A stretch of 64,000 bases of DNA, taken from the NCBI GenBank assembly GCA_963696585.1, contig CAVOKW010000018.1:1-64000 (forward strand), read 5' to 3'. A program made the translations under genes and the position numbers. Within the stretch, counting starts at the first letter, position 1. Each line of letters begins with the position of its first letter. The notes beneath the pieces were generated by a model. It was not told where the DNA came from, ran no database searches, and worked only from the letters and a program-made list of their open reading frames with translations. This DNA is from Parvibaculum sp963696585 (GTDB lineage: Bacteria; Pseudomonadota; Alphaproteobacteria; Parvibaculales; Parvibaculaceae). This document shows positions 52,055-60,831 of this stretch, one piece after another.

Positions 52055-52600
52055 ATGAGCGACACGAGATACACTCCCCTTGGCCCGCGCATGGCGAGCC
52101 TGCGCTTCAGCCTGCCGCCTATCGGGGCGCAGGTGATGGCGGTGGCGCGTGACGCGTTTCGCCAGCGCGGCTTTGCCCAGGCCCATATTCTGGCGCATTG
52201 GCCCGAAATTGTCGGCGCGGCCATGGCCGAATATTGCGCGCCGGAGCGGCTGACTTATCCCCGCATTCTCGGGGCGGGCGATAATGCGGCGCGTGACAGG
52301 GCCATTCTCTCGATCCGGGTTGATGGACCCGTGGCGCTGGAATTACGGCATCTGGAGCCGCAAATAATTGAGCGGATCAACGCCTATTATGGCTATCCGG
52401 CGGTGGCCCGGCTCAAAATCACGCAAGGCCCCCTGCCCCGCCGCAAGGGGCCGAGGCTGAAGCGGTTTCGACCGCTCACGCCCGAGGAACGCGCGAAACT
52501 GGCCCAAGGGCTTGAAATAATTGAAGAAGCCGACCTGCGCTTGGCGCTGGAACGGCTCGGCGAACGCATCATGGGGAGCAAGGCCAGCCGGGACTCCTGA
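52055..52600 (+). CDS. DUF721 / DciA-like protein
   Basis: A 181-residue protein whose N-terminal half matches the DUF721 (DciA) domain: VARDAFRQRGFAQAHILAHW with PEIVGAAMAEYCAPERLTYP and RDRAILSIRVDGPVALELRH, then IIERINAYYGYPAVARLKIT. DciA recruits the replicative helicase DnaB in bacteria lacking DnaC, a role established in other species and likely here. The C-terminal Pro/Arg-rich and acidic tail is variable. ATG 52055 or 52046 may be the start. It is divergent from mutY with a 72-bp gap and is followed by a dsbA-like gene. Confidence 0.82.
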   Translation: MSDTRYTPLGPRMASLRFSLPPIGAQVMAVARDAFRQRGFAQAHILAHWPEIVGAAMAEYCAPERLTYPRILGAGDNAARDRAILSIRVDGPVALELRHLEPQIIERINAYYGYPAVARLKITQGPLPRRKGPRLKRFRPLTPEERAKLAQGLEIIEEADLRLALERLGERIMGSKASRDS

Positions 52601-52695
52601 GTCCCGATTCTCGGCCCCATGCAACTGAATCGTTTGGTTGAGGACGGGCCCGTGTCCGGCCATAATACAACAACATCTAGTGGGAACCGAGTATC

Positions 52696-53457
52696 GTGAA
52701 TCAAAATAGAGTGGTTATCCTGGCTGCCGCAGGCCTAGTTGCGCTGATCGGCCTTGGCCTTGTCGGCTATTACGGCTTTCGCTCGACTGACGTGATCAGC
52801 GCGGCTGACACGGGCAATCCGCGCGACCTGACCAGCTTTGAAAAAGAGCTGCTGGTGGCCGGGCCGCTTGGCGACCTGACGATGGGGGACAAAAACGCCC
52901 CGATCACGATTGTCGAATATGCCTCGCTGACCTGTTCGCATTGCGCCGATTTCGAGGAACATGCGATTCCCCAGCTCGAAAAAAACTACATCGAGACGGG
53001 CAAGGTCTATTACATCCTGCGCGACTTTCCCTTCGATCCGATCGCCACGGCGGCCTTCATGCTGTCGCATTGCGCCGGGCCGGAGCGCTATTTCGGCTTT
53101 GTGAAAGTCCTTTTTTCCGAACAGGAAAAATGGGCCTTCACACAGACGCCAATGGAGGATCTCAAATCCTTTGCCCGGCAGGGCGGCTTCTCCGAGGAAG
53201 CCTTTGATGCCTGCATGAAGGATCAGAAGATTTTCGAGCATGTGAAGTTCAACGCGCTGCGCGGCGCCAAGACATTTGGCGTCAAGTCAACGCCGACCTT
53301 TTTCATCAATGGCGAAAAAATTGAAGGGGCGCTGCCCTGGGCAGATTTCGAGACGATCCTGAAAAAGAAACTCTCGGGCGACATGTCTTCCAATATGCCC
53401 GCCGAGACCAAGCCAGATGATGCGACGACACCACCGGCGGAGGAACCGCAGAACTGA
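52696..53457 (+). CDS. DsbA-family thiol:disulfide oxidoreductase
   Basis: A 253-residue membrane-anchored periplasmic thioredoxin-fold protein. An N-terminal hydrophobic helix (VVILAAAGLVALIGLGLVGY) is followed by ITIVEYASLTCSHCADFEEH, with CxxC (CSHC) at about residues 81-84, then FPFDPIATAAFMLSHCAG and the cis-Pro loop GVKSTPTFFINGE. The architecture matches the DsbA/ScsC-like group usual before smc in alphaproteobacteria. The C-terminal 25 residues are disordered (Pro/Glu/Thr). It begins with GTG 52696 and probably oxidises or isomerises cysteines of secreted proteins. Confidence 0.9.
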   Translation: MNQNRVVILAAAGLVALIGLGLVGYYGFRSTDVISAADTGNPRDLTSFEKELLVAGPLGDLTMGDKNAPITIVEYASLTCSHCADFEEHAIPQLEKNYIETGKVYYILRDFPFDPIATAAFMLSHCAGPERYFGFVKVLFSEQEKWAFTQTPMEDLKSFARQGGFSEEAFDACMKDQKIFEHVKFNALRGAKTFGVKSTPTFFINGEKIEGALPWADFETILKKKLSGDMSSNMPAETKPDDATTPPAEEPQN

Positions 53458-53521
53458 AGGCCCATTGCCTGAAACCCTGCTCTTCCGCCTTCCTCTCGCT
53501 CTAACGATTGAGACCTGACCC

Positions 53522-56500
53522 GTGAAGTTCAACCGACTACGCCTTTCCGGCTTCAAATCCTTTGTCGATCCGACCGATCTCATCATCGAGCCGGGCCTGA
53601 CCGGTATTGTCGGCCCCAATGGATGCGGCAAATCCAATCTTCTGGAAGCCATGCGCTGGGTGATGGGCGAAAACTCGTTCAAGAACATGCGCGGCTCAGG
53701 CATGGAAGACGTGATTTTTGCCGGTACGTCAGGCCGTCCGGCACGCAACCATGCCGAAGTCGTGCTGTTTATCGACAATGCCGAGCGCACGGCGCCCGCC
53801 GCCTATAACGAACATGAGGTGATCGAGGTGTCGCGCAAGATCGAGCGCGATGAAGGCTCAACCTATCGCATCAATGGCCGCGACGTGCGCGCCCGCGACG
53901 TGCAGCTCCTGTTTGCCGATGCCTCGACAGGTGCGCATTCACCGGCGCTGGTGCGGCAAGGTCAGATTTCGCAGCTCATTTCGTCCAAGCCGATCAGTCG
54001 TCGGCGCATTCTGGAAGAAGCCGCTGGCATTACCGGGCTTTACACGCGCCGTCACGAGGCCGAACTGCGCCTGAAGGCAGCCGAAACCAATCTCACGCGG
54101 CTTGATGATGTGGTGGCGCAGGTTGAATCGCAGCTCGCGAGCCTTAAGCGTCAGGCGCGTCAGGCGGTGCGCTATCGCAATCTCTCCGGCCAGATCCGCG
54201 AGACGGAAGCGATCCTTCTGCATCTGAAATGGACGCAGGCTGTCGCGCAGCTTGCACGGGAAGAGCAGCGCCTCACCGAAACAGATCAGCGCGTTGCCGA
54301 CCTGACGCGCGAAGCCGCGCTCGCGATTACGGCGGAAGCCGAAGCGGCCGAACATCTGCCGCCCTTGCGCGAACAGGAAGCCGAAGCGGCGGCGCGCCTG
54401 CATCGCCTCAATATCGAGCGCGACAATCTGGATGCCGAAGAACAGCGCGCCAAGGATCAGGCAAGCCGCCTGTCGGCGCGTCTGGAACAGATCGGCCATG
54501 ACCTTGAACGCGAACGTCATCTGATTGAAGACACACGCGGGGCAATGATGCGTCTCGATGCCGAAGCCGGTGATCTGGCACAGGCGCAGGAAGGCCAGCT
54601 GGAAACACAGGCCGCCGCCGAAACGCGCGTGAGCGAGGCCAAGGGCACGCTTGAAACACGCGAACGCGAACTCGATCAGCTCAATCAGGAAATTGCGCGC
54701 CTCACCGCTGAACGCCAGAGCCTGCAACGCCAGATTGACAGCGGCAAAGCGCGCATTGAACGGCTGAACCAACAGCTTGCCGATATTGCGCGGGAGCGCG
54801 GCTCGCTGGCGGACGCCGAAGCCAAGCAGGAAGCGATTGTCCTGCAATCGGCTGAACTTGAAGCGGCCGCAAGCCGGATGCGCGAGGCTGAGCAGGCCGC
54901 AGTCGCCTCGGAAGAAGCACGTCGCCAGGCGCAGGAAAAAGAACGCGCCGAGCGCGAACCGATGCAGCAGGCCGAACGCGTTGCAGGTGACCTTGCCGCG
55001 CAGGTTCGCGCGCTCACCGACATGCTCGCCATGGATGAAAGCGATCTCTGGCCACCGATGATCGACGCCGTGGATGTGGAACATGGCTATGAGACGGCGC
55101 TGGGTGCCGCACTCGGCGATGATCTGTCCGTACCCGGAGATGTTGCGGCGCCGGTGCATTGGGACCGCCTGCCCGATCTTGACCCGGTGCCGGAACTGCC
55201 GGAAGGCGCGACACCGCTTGCCTATTTCGTGAGGGGGCCTGACGCTCTGGCACGCCGCCTGTCGCAGATCGGCATTGTGGTTTCCGATAGCGAAGGCAAG
55301 CGCCTGCAAACGCTGCTGAAACCCGGTCAGCGCCTCGTCACACGCGAAGGGGCGATGTGGCGCTGGGACGGTTACACGGAAGCCGCTGAGGCGCAGACGG
55401 CGGCGGCGCGTCGCCTTGAACAGCGCAACAAGCTCGCCGATATCGAGACTGAGCTTGTCGGGGCGCGTGACAAGGTTGCCGCCGCACGGGCCGAGTTTGA
55501 AGCCGCGCGCGTGGCAGCGGAAGCGGCAAGCGGCAGCGAGCAGGAAGCGCGGCGCGCCCAACGCGAAGCACAGGCTGAACATAACCGCATTCGTGATGCG
55601 CTGGCCGCCGCCGAGCGCGCTGTCTCGGCGCAGATGCAGCGTCTCGCTGCGCTTGCGGATGCGCATGACCGCCTGTCGGGCGACTTGACCGAAGCAACCC
55701 GCGCCCTGGAAGAAGCCGAGGTGGCGATTGCCTCCTTGCAGCCTGATGAAGCGCTGCGCGTGCAGGCCAATGAGCTGCGCGATATTGTGAGTGCGTTGCG
55801 GCTGGAACTTTCCGAAGCCCGGGCCCAGCATGAGAGCCTGAAGCGCGAAGCCGATGCGCGGGCGCGCCGTCTCGATGCGATTGCGCAGGAGCGAGGGGCA
55901 TGGGATCTGCGCGCGACAAATGCCGAGCGCCAGATTGTGACTCTGGAAACGCGCCGCGATGAGGCGGCGACCGAGCTTGCAGCGCTGCAAGATGTGCCGG
56001 CCCAGATTGAAGAAAAGCGCCATGTGCTCCTGGACCTGATCGGACAGGCTGAAACCAGCCGATCACAGGCGGCTGATGCGCTGGCGGCTGCCGAAGGCCT
56101 GCTGGGTGAATGCAGCAAGCATTTGAAACGCGTGCAGGGGCAGCTTGCTGAAAGCCGCGAAGAACGCGCCCGCATTGACGGTCTCGTCGATGGTGGCCGC
56201 GAGCGTCGCGCCGAATCCGAAGCGCGTATCCGCGACGTGCTGGAATGCGAACCCGAAGCCGCGCTTGCTCTTGCCAATCTGGAAGACGGCGCGGAACTGC
56301 CCGATCACGATCAGATTGATGCCAAGCTCGACAGGCTGAAGCGCGAACGCGAGAGCCTGGGTGGCGTCAATCTGCGGGCCGAGGAAGAATCACGCGAACT
56401 GAGCGAGCAGCTCGAAACCATGACCAGCGAACGCGAAGATCTGGTGAGCGCGATTGCAAAACTGCGTCAGGGCATTGGCAGCCTCAATCGCGAAGGCCGC

Positions 56501-56983
56501 GAGCGGATGCTCGAAGCCTTTGAAAAGGTGAATGCCAATTTCGGCCGGTTGTTCACGCATCTCTTTGGGGGCGGCGAAGCCCATCTCAAGCTCACCGAGT
56601 CGGATGATCCGCTCGAAGCCGGCCTTGAAATCTATGCGCGTCCGCCGGGCAAGCGTTTGCAGGTCATGTCGCTGCTCTCGGGTGGCGAGCAGGCGCTGAC
56701 AGCCATGTCGCTGATTTTCGCGGTCTTCCTGACCAATCCTTCACCGATCTGCGTGCTGGACGAAGTCGACGCGCCGCTGGACGATGCCAATGTCGAGCGG
56801 TTCTGCGATCTCATGGAAGAAATGACCCGCGAAACCGATACGCGTTTCCTCATCATCACCCATCACGCGCTCACCATGGCGCGGATGAGCCGGTTGTTCG
56901 GCGTGACGATGCAGGAACGGGGCGTTTCGACGCTGGTTTCGGTCGATCTGGATGCGGCTGAGGGGCTGCGCGAGGCCTCCTGA
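53522..56983 (+). CDS. smc: Chromosome segregation protein SMC
   Basis: A 1153-residue condensin ATPase that organises the nucleoid. The N-terminal head has Walker A GPNGCGKSN (about residues 31-39) and VRQGQISQLISSKPISRRRI. Two long coiled coils (about 170-490 and 650-1000) flank the hinge around residues 500-640 (VEHGYETALGAALGDDL). The C-terminal head has the ABC signature LLSGGEQALTAMSLIFAVF (about 1049) and Walker B CVLDEVDAPLDDAN (about 1077). It starts with GTG 53522 (MKFNRLRLSGFKSF). No scpA/scpB partner is in the window. Confidence 0.97.
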   Translation: MKFNRLRLSGFKSFVDPTDLIIEPGLTGIVGPNGCGKSNLLEAMRWVMGENSFKNMRGSGMEDVIFAGTSGRPARNHAEVVLFIDNAERTAPAAYNEHEVIEVSRKIERDEGSTYRINGRDVRARDVQLLFADASTGAHSPALVRQGQISQLISSKPISRRRILEEAAGITGLYTRRHEAELRLKAAETNLTRLDDVVAQVESQLASLKRQARQAVRYRNLSGQIRETEAILLHLKWTQAVAQLAREEQRLTETDQRVADLTREAALAITAEAEAAEHLPPLREQEAEAAARLHRLNIERDNLDAEEQRAKDQASRLSARLEQIGHDLERERHLIEDTRGAMMRLDAEAGDLAQAQEGQLETQAAAETRVSEAKGTLETRERELDQLNQEIARLTAERQSLQRQIDSGKARIERLNQQLADIARERGSLADAEAKQEAIVLQSAELEAAASRMREAEQAAVASEEARRQAQEKERAEREPMQQAERVAGDLAAQVRALTDMLAMDESDLWPPMIDAVDVEHGYETALGAALGDDLSVPGDVAAPVHWDRLPDLDPVPELPEGATPLAYFVRGPDALARRLSQIGIVVSDSEGKRLQTLLKPGQRLVTREGAMWRWDGYTEAAEAQTAAARRLEQRNKLADIETELVGARDKVAAARAEFEAARVAAEAASGSEQEARRAQREAQAEHNRIRDALAAAERAVSAQMQRLAALADAHDRLSGDLTEATRALEEAEVAIASLQPDEALRVQANELRDIVSALRLELSEARAQHESLKREADARARRLDAIAQERGAWDLRATNAERQIVTLETRRDEAATELAALQDVPAQIEEKRHVLLDLIGQAETSRSQAADALAAAEGLLGECSKHLKRVQGQLAESREERARIDGLVDGGRERRAESEARIRDVLECEPEAALALANLEDGAELPDHDQIDAKLDRLKRERESLGGVNLRAEEESRELSEQLETMTSEREDLVSAIAKLRQGIGSLNREGRERMLEAFEKVNANFGRLFTHLFGGGEAHLKLTESDDPLEAGLEIYARPPGKRLQVMSLLSGGEQALTAMSLIFAVFLTNPSPICVLDEVDAPLDDANVERFCDLMEEMTRETDTRFLIITHHALTMARMSRLFGVTMQERGVSTLVSVDLDAAEGLREAS

Positions 56984-57095
56984 GGCCTTTGCGAAGCTCA
57001 CGTAAGAGCGACTCACGCGGGGACTGATTGCCGCAGGCGCGAAAAGAACCAAATGTTCCTTTTATAACAATGACTTAAATGGCGCGTTGCCGTTC

Positions 57096-57124
57096 TTGAC
57101 AGGCAATGCCCCCGCAAGTAGGGT
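57096..57124 (+). promoter_or_regulatory. Promoter of the ATP synthase F0 operon
   Basis: A perfect -35 TTGACA (57096-57101) is followed by a 17-bp spacer and -10 TAGGGT (57119-57124). It lies about 90 bp before the atpI start and after the smc stop, and is the strongest sigma70-like promoter seen in the window. Confidence 0.65.
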
Positions 57125-57214
57125 GCGCCCGGCTTGGGGCAGATTCATACCTGCTCAAGAGCCTGTTTCGTGCACTGGCACATGTCTTTTATCGTTTCTG
57201 GAGTTTATCGGATC

Positions 57215-57553
57215 ATGACAGCGTCCGGCTCCGGTCCCGATGGGGGCCTGCCAGAGAGCGAAAAGGGACGACTTGCCGATCTGGATCGCCGCATTGCGGG
57301 TGCAAAGCGCGCCAGAGCGGTGAAAACGGGCGAGGCCGAAAGGCCGGGCGACACTGGCAATGCCTCGGATATGGCCGTGGCGATGCGGATGTCATCGGAA
57401 TTCGTGGCGGCCATTCTGGTCGGTGCGGGAATTGGCTGGTCGATTGACTGGCTGGCAGGCACGGGGCCTCTTGTCCTGGTGATATTCACCGGATTGGGTT
57501 TTGCAGCCGGCGTGAAGAATGTGCTGCGGGCGACGAACAAGATGGGCAAATAG
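57215..57553 (+). CDS. atpI: AtpZ/AtpI-family ATP synthase assembly protein
   Basis: A 112-residue small membrane protein. The N-terminal half is charged (ADLDRRIAGAKRARAVKTGE). The C-terminal half has two helices, FVAAILVGAGIGWSIDWLAG and PLVLVIFTGLGFAAGVKNVL. The family (AtpI/AtpZ) helps assemble the c-ring or imports Mg2+. ATG 57215 has GGAG 11 bp upstream; upstream in-frame starts at 57134 and 57182 lack conserved sequence. It is the first gene of atpI-B-E-F'-F. Confidence 0.9.
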   Translation: MTASGSGPDGGLPESEKGRLADLDRRIAGAKRARAVKTGEAERPGDTGNASDMAVAMRMSSEFVAAILVGAGIGWSIDWLAGTGPLVLVIFTGLGFAAGVKNVLRATNKMGK

Positions 57554-57621
57554 CCCTTTCGGCGCGGCAGAAACGGTTTCGGGGCGCAGGCCCAAATTAC
57601 AGCAAGGCAGAGGCAGCAGTC

Positions 57622-58404
57622 GTGGCATCAGGGGCAGAACATGCGGGCGGGGGTTTTCCCGTCGATCCGTTGCATCAGTTCATCGTGCAGCCGATCATCC
57701 CGATCCATATTGGTGGATTTGACGCATCCTTCACCAATTCCAGCCTGTGGATGGTCGTGACCGTCATCAGCGTTTTTGCCTTCTCCTTTTTCGCCGTGCG
57801 CTCGCGCGCCATGGTGCCGGGCCGGATGCAGTCCGCCGTCGAGATGGTCTATCAGTTCATCGCCGACATGGTGCGCGACAGCGCCGGACATGACGCCCAG
57901 CGCTTCTTCCCCTTCATCTTCTCGCTGTTCATGTTCATCCTGTTTGCGAACCTGATCGGCCTCTTCCCTTATGCCTTTACCGTGACGAGCCACATCATCG
58001 TCACCTTCGCGCTGGCCGCGATCGTGTTTGTCGGCGTGACGGTGACAGGCTTCATTCTGCATGGCCCGAAGTTCCTGGGTCTTTTCGTGCCGAGCGGCGT
58101 GCCGATGGCGCTGTTGCCGCTGGTGGTGCTGATTGAAGTCATCTCCTATGTCTCACGCCCGATCAGCCATTCGGTTCGTCTTTTCGCCAACATGCTGGCG
58201 GGGCACATCACGCTGAAGGTTTTTGCCGGCTTTGTGATTTCCATCGGCGCCATGGGCGGCATCGGCATTCTGGGCGCGGTATTGCCGCTTGCCATGATTG
58301 TCGGTCTGACGGCCCTTGAGCTTCTGGTGGCTGGCCTGCAGGCTTATGTTTTCGCCATTCTTACCTGCATGTATCTGCATGATGCATTGCATCCCTCGCA
58401 CTGA
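57622..58404 (+). CDS. atpB: F0F1 ATP synthase subunit a
   Basis: A 260-residue integral membrane subunit that forms the two proton half-channels. Typical segments are the N-terminal PLHQFIVQPIIPIHIGGFDA, the ANLIGLFPYAFTVTSHIIVT helix, and the essential Arg in SVRLFANMLAGHITLKVFAG, followed by the C-terminal ALELLVAGLQAYVFAILTCM. The start codon is GTG 57622. Confidence 0.96.
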   Translation: MASGAEHAGGGFPVDPLHQFIVQPIIPIHIGGFDASFTNSSLWMVVTVISVFAFSFFAVRSRAMVPGRMQSAVEMVYQFIADMVRDSAGHDAQRFFPFIFSLFMFILFANLIGLFPYAFTVTSHIIVTFALAAIVFVGVTVTGFILHGPKFLGLFVPSGVPMALLPLVVLIEVISYVSRPISHSVRLFANMLAGHITLKVFAGFVISIGAMGGIGILGAVLPLAMIVGLTALELLVAGLQAYVFAILTCMYLHDALHPSH

Positions 58405-58508
58405 TCTCCAAAGGACCGGCGCGAGACACGACCCCATTCACGAACAAGTCCGGACCCGCACGAGGCAGGTCGCTTGAACTTTACAGAGAAACTTAAGGAG
58501 CATTGGTT

Positions 58509-58733
58509 ATGGACGCAGAAGCAGCGAAGTTTATTGGCGCCGGTATCGCTTGTCTCGGCATGGGCGGCGCAGGCATCGGCCTCGGCACTATTTTCGGCAA
58601 CTATCTGGCGGGCGCGCTGCGCAATCCGTCGGCTGCTGACGGTCAGTTCGGCCGCCTGATTTTCGGCTTCGCCGTGACCGAAGCTCTGGGCATTTTCTCG
58701 CTGCTCGTCGCGCTGATCCTGCTCTTCGCATAA
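58509..58733 (+). CDS. atpE: F0F1 ATP synthase subunit c
   Basis: A 74-residue proteolipid hairpin that forms the rotor ring. Helix 1 is GAGIACLGMGGAGIGLGTIF, the polar loop is ALRNPSAA, and helix 2 is LIFGFAVTEALGIFSLLVAL with the proton-binding Glu in TEALGIF. AAGGAG lies 9 bp before ATG 58509; TTG 58503 is rejected. A strong hairpin follows the gene. Confidence 0.97.
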   Translation: MDAEAAKFIGAGIACLGMGGAGIGLGTIFGNYLAGALRNPSAADGQFGRLIFGFAVTEALGIFSLLVALILLFA

Positions 58734-58753
58734 GCGAAACCGGCTTTCGTGAG

Positions 58754-58779
58754 GCCGACCGGGCTTTTGTCCGGTCGGC
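58754..58779 (+). terminator. Hairpin after atpE (attenuator or stabiliser)
   Basis: GCCGACCGG and CCGGTCGGC form a perfect 9-bp stem with an 8-nt loop 21 bp after the atpE stop. The following bases are not a clean T-run. It may partially terminate or protect atpE mRNA, which would fit the need for many more c subunits than b subunits. Confidence 0.55.
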
Positions 58780-58805
58780 GTCCGCTTGTTATCGACACTT
58801 GAGCC

Positions 58806-58850
58806 TGATCATCTTGTGAGTTTGATCGTCTTGTGAATTTGATCGTCTTG
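58806..58850 (+). repeat. 17-bp tandem repeats before the b' gene
   Basis: The unit TGATCrTCTTGTGArTT occurs at 58806 and 58823, and partly at 58840. It lies in the gap between atpE and the b' gene. It looks like replication slippage. Confidence 0.85.
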
Positions 58851-58886
58851 CCGGTGCCCGACTGAGGCACTTATCTGGAGGCTGAT

Positions 58887-59456
58887 ATGGCGACCGCCGA
58901 CACGGCAACGGAACTGACGGAAGGGACACACGTCCCGGAAGCCGGGCATCAAGAAACGGGATTTCCCCCTTTCAATGCGACGACATTTGCTTCGCAGCTG
59001 ATCTGGCTCGCGATTTCTTTCGGCCTGCTCTACGTGCTGTTGTCGCGCGTGGCGCTGCCGCGTATCGCCACCGTTCTTGAAGAACGTCGCGACCGTATTG
59101 CCGATGATCTCGACCAGGCTGCCCAATCCAAAGCCAAAACCGATGAGGCGATTGCCGCCTATGAAGCGGCGCTGACCGAGGCACGCAGCAAGGCACATAC
59201 CATCGCGCAGAAAACACGCGATGATCTGGCCGGCGAAAGCGACCGCCAGCGTCACGCCATTGAAAGCGATCTCGCGACCAGGGCAAGCGCTGCCGAAACC
59301 AGCATTCAGGCCCGCAAGCAGGCCGCGCTCGCCAATGTGGCCGGTGTGGCAACAGAAGTGACGAGCGCCATCGTCAACCGCCTGCTGGGCGAAGAGGCCG
59401 ACAAGGCTGCGGTTGAAAAGGCCGTGGCCGCGACAATCAGCCGGGGAGACGCATGA
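58887..59456 (+). CDS. atpF': F0F1 ATP synthase subunit b'
   Basis: A 189-residue second stalk subunit. A variable N-terminus is followed by one membrane helix (SQLIWLAISFGLLYVLLSRV) and a long charged coiled coil (LEERRDRIADDLDQAAQSKA and on). The FPPFNATTFASQLIWL motif is typical of the b' form in alphaproteobacteria and phototrophs. Its stop overlaps the next start. Confidence 0.93.
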   Translation: MATADTATELTEGTHVPEAGHQETGFPPFNATTFASQLIWLAISFGLLYVLLSRVALPRIATVLEERRDRIADDLDQAAQSKAKTDEAIAAYEAALTEARSKAHTIAQKTRDDLAGESDRQRHAIESDLATRASAAETSIQARKQAALANVAGVATEVTSAIVNRLLGEEADKAAVEKAVAATISRGDA

Positions 59457-59941
59457 TGCTCGCAACTGGTGAATTCTGGGTCCTGACAGGCCTTATCATC
59501 TTCATCGGCATCGCCATCTATATGAAGGTGCCAGGCATGGTGACGGCGTCGCTCGACAAGCGTCGCCAGGACATTGCCAATGAACTGGAAGAAGCCCGCC
59601 GCCTGCGCGAAGAAGCCCAGCAACTGCTCGCTTCCTATCAGCGCAAACAGCGCGAAGCGATGAAGGAAGCTGAAGACATCGTCACCCAGGCGAAAGCCGA
59701 GGCCGAGCGTCTGGCCGCTGAAACCCGCAGCGCGATGAATGCGATGGTTGTCCGCCGCACCAAGATGGCGGAAGACAAGATTGCCCAGGCTGAGGCCCAG
59801 GCCATGGCGGATGTGCGCGCCGTGGCCTCGGATGTGGCCATTGCCGCGGCACGCGACATCATCGCCGCCAAGGTTGACGCCAATCGCGATGCCAGGCTCG
59901 TCGAGGGCTCGATTGCGGAGCTGGCTTCCAAGCTGCACTAA
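59453..59941 (+). CDS. atpF: F0F1 ATP synthase subunit b
   Basis: A 162-residue stator subunit with an N-terminal membrane helix (GEFWVLTGLIIFIGIAIYMK) and a long coiled coil (LEEARRLREEAQQLLASYQR, AEAERLAAETRSAMNAMVVR). Start ATG 59453 overlaps the b' stop, so the pair is translationally coupled. It ends the F0 operon. The F1 genes (atpHAGDC) are elsewhere. Confidence 0.94.
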   Translation: MMLATGEFWVLTGLIIFIGIAIYMKVPGMVTASLDKRRQDIANELEEARRLREEAQQLLASYQRKQREAMKEAEDIVTQAKAEAERLAAETRSAMNAMVVRRTKMAEDKIAQAEAQAMADVRAVASDVAIAAARDIIAAKVDANRDARLVEGSIAELASKLH

Positions 59942-59965
59942 GCCTTGTGGCCGCCATGAATTGGG

Positions 59966-59997
59966 AACCCCGCCCGACCCCGGCGGGGTTTTTCATT
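59966..59997 (+). terminator. Rho-independent terminator of the F0 operon
   Basis: AACCCCGCC and GGCGGGGTT form a perfect 9-bp stem with a 7-nt loop followed by TTTCATTT. It begins 25 bp after the atpF stop. Confidence 0.85.
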
Positions 59998-60047
59998 TGG
60001 CGCTCGCCCTGCCCCTCCGTTAACCTCGGACAAAAGAGGGGGACAAG

Positions 60048-60830
60048 ATGCTGTCCAATTACACGCCGACCGAGTTTACCCATGAGGGAAATACCAAGGC
60101 TGTCTATGTGCGCGGCCATGGACCGGCGGTCATTGTCATTCATGAAATCCCCGGCATCACGCCAAATGTGACGCGCTTTGCCGATTGGGTTGTGGCGGCG
60201 GGCTTTCGCGTTTACATGCCGCTGCTCGTTGGCGAAGCGGGGCCTGCGCCAAGTGTTGGCTATGTGCTCAAATCCCTCGCCAAGATCTGCATCAGCCGCG
60301 AGTTCCATGTGCTGGCGAGCCACCGCTCCAGCCCGGTGACAGATTGGCTGCGCGCGCTGTGCCGGCATGTGCATGAGGAAGCCGGCGGCAAGGGTGTCGG
60401 CGCGATTGGCATGTGCTTTTCAGGCAATTTCGCGCTGTCGATGATGATGGAGCCCTCAATGATGGCGCCGGTCCTGTCGCAGCCCTCGCTGCCCTTCCCC
60501 TTCGGGGCCGAGCGCAAGGCCGCGCTGCATGTCTCCCCTCAGGCGCTGACCTGTCTCAAGGATCGCTGCGCAAAAGGCGACAAGGTGCTGGGGCTGCGCT
60601 TCAAGGGCGATGTGACCTCACCCGGCGAACGCTTTGAGACATTGCGGCGCGAGCTTGGGACGGCATTTGAAGGCATCGAGATTGACGACAAATATGCCAA
60701 TCCCAAGTCCCCCGAACCCAAGCCGCATTCGGTTGTGACCGAAGACCTGATCGACAGGGATGGCGAGCCGACCAAGGAAGCGGCCAAGCGCGTGATTGCG
60801 TTTTTTCAGGAACGGCTGCTGAGCGTGTGA
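60048..60830 (+). CDS. Dienelactone hydrolase family protein
   Basis: A 260-residue alpha/beta hydrolase. The nucleophile elbow is AIGMCFSGNFAL with Cys near residue 123, as in dienelactone hydrolases, preceded by VIVIHEIPGITPNVTRFADW. A possible catalytic His is in EPKPHSVVTEDLID near residue 226. The substrate is unknown. The stop is followed at once by the tandem array. Confidence 0.9.
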   Translation: MLSNYTPTEFTHEGNTKAVYVRGHGPAVIVIHEIPGITPNVTRFADWVVAAGFRVYMPLLVGEAGPAPSVGYVLKSLAKICISREFHVLASHRSSPVTDWLRALCRHVHEEAGGKGVGAIGMCFSGNFALSMMMEPSMMAPVLSQPSLPFPFGAERKAALHVSPQALTCLKDRCAKGDKVLGLRFKGDVTSPGERFETLRRELGTAFEGIEIDDKYANPKSPEPKPHSVVTEDLIDRDGEPTKEAAKRVIAFFQERLLSV

Positions 60831-60831
60831 G

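Noticed and set aside
53939..56023. Long open frame antisense to smc
   Set aside because: Mirror of the biased smc coiled-coil codons; no start signal or recognisable domain.
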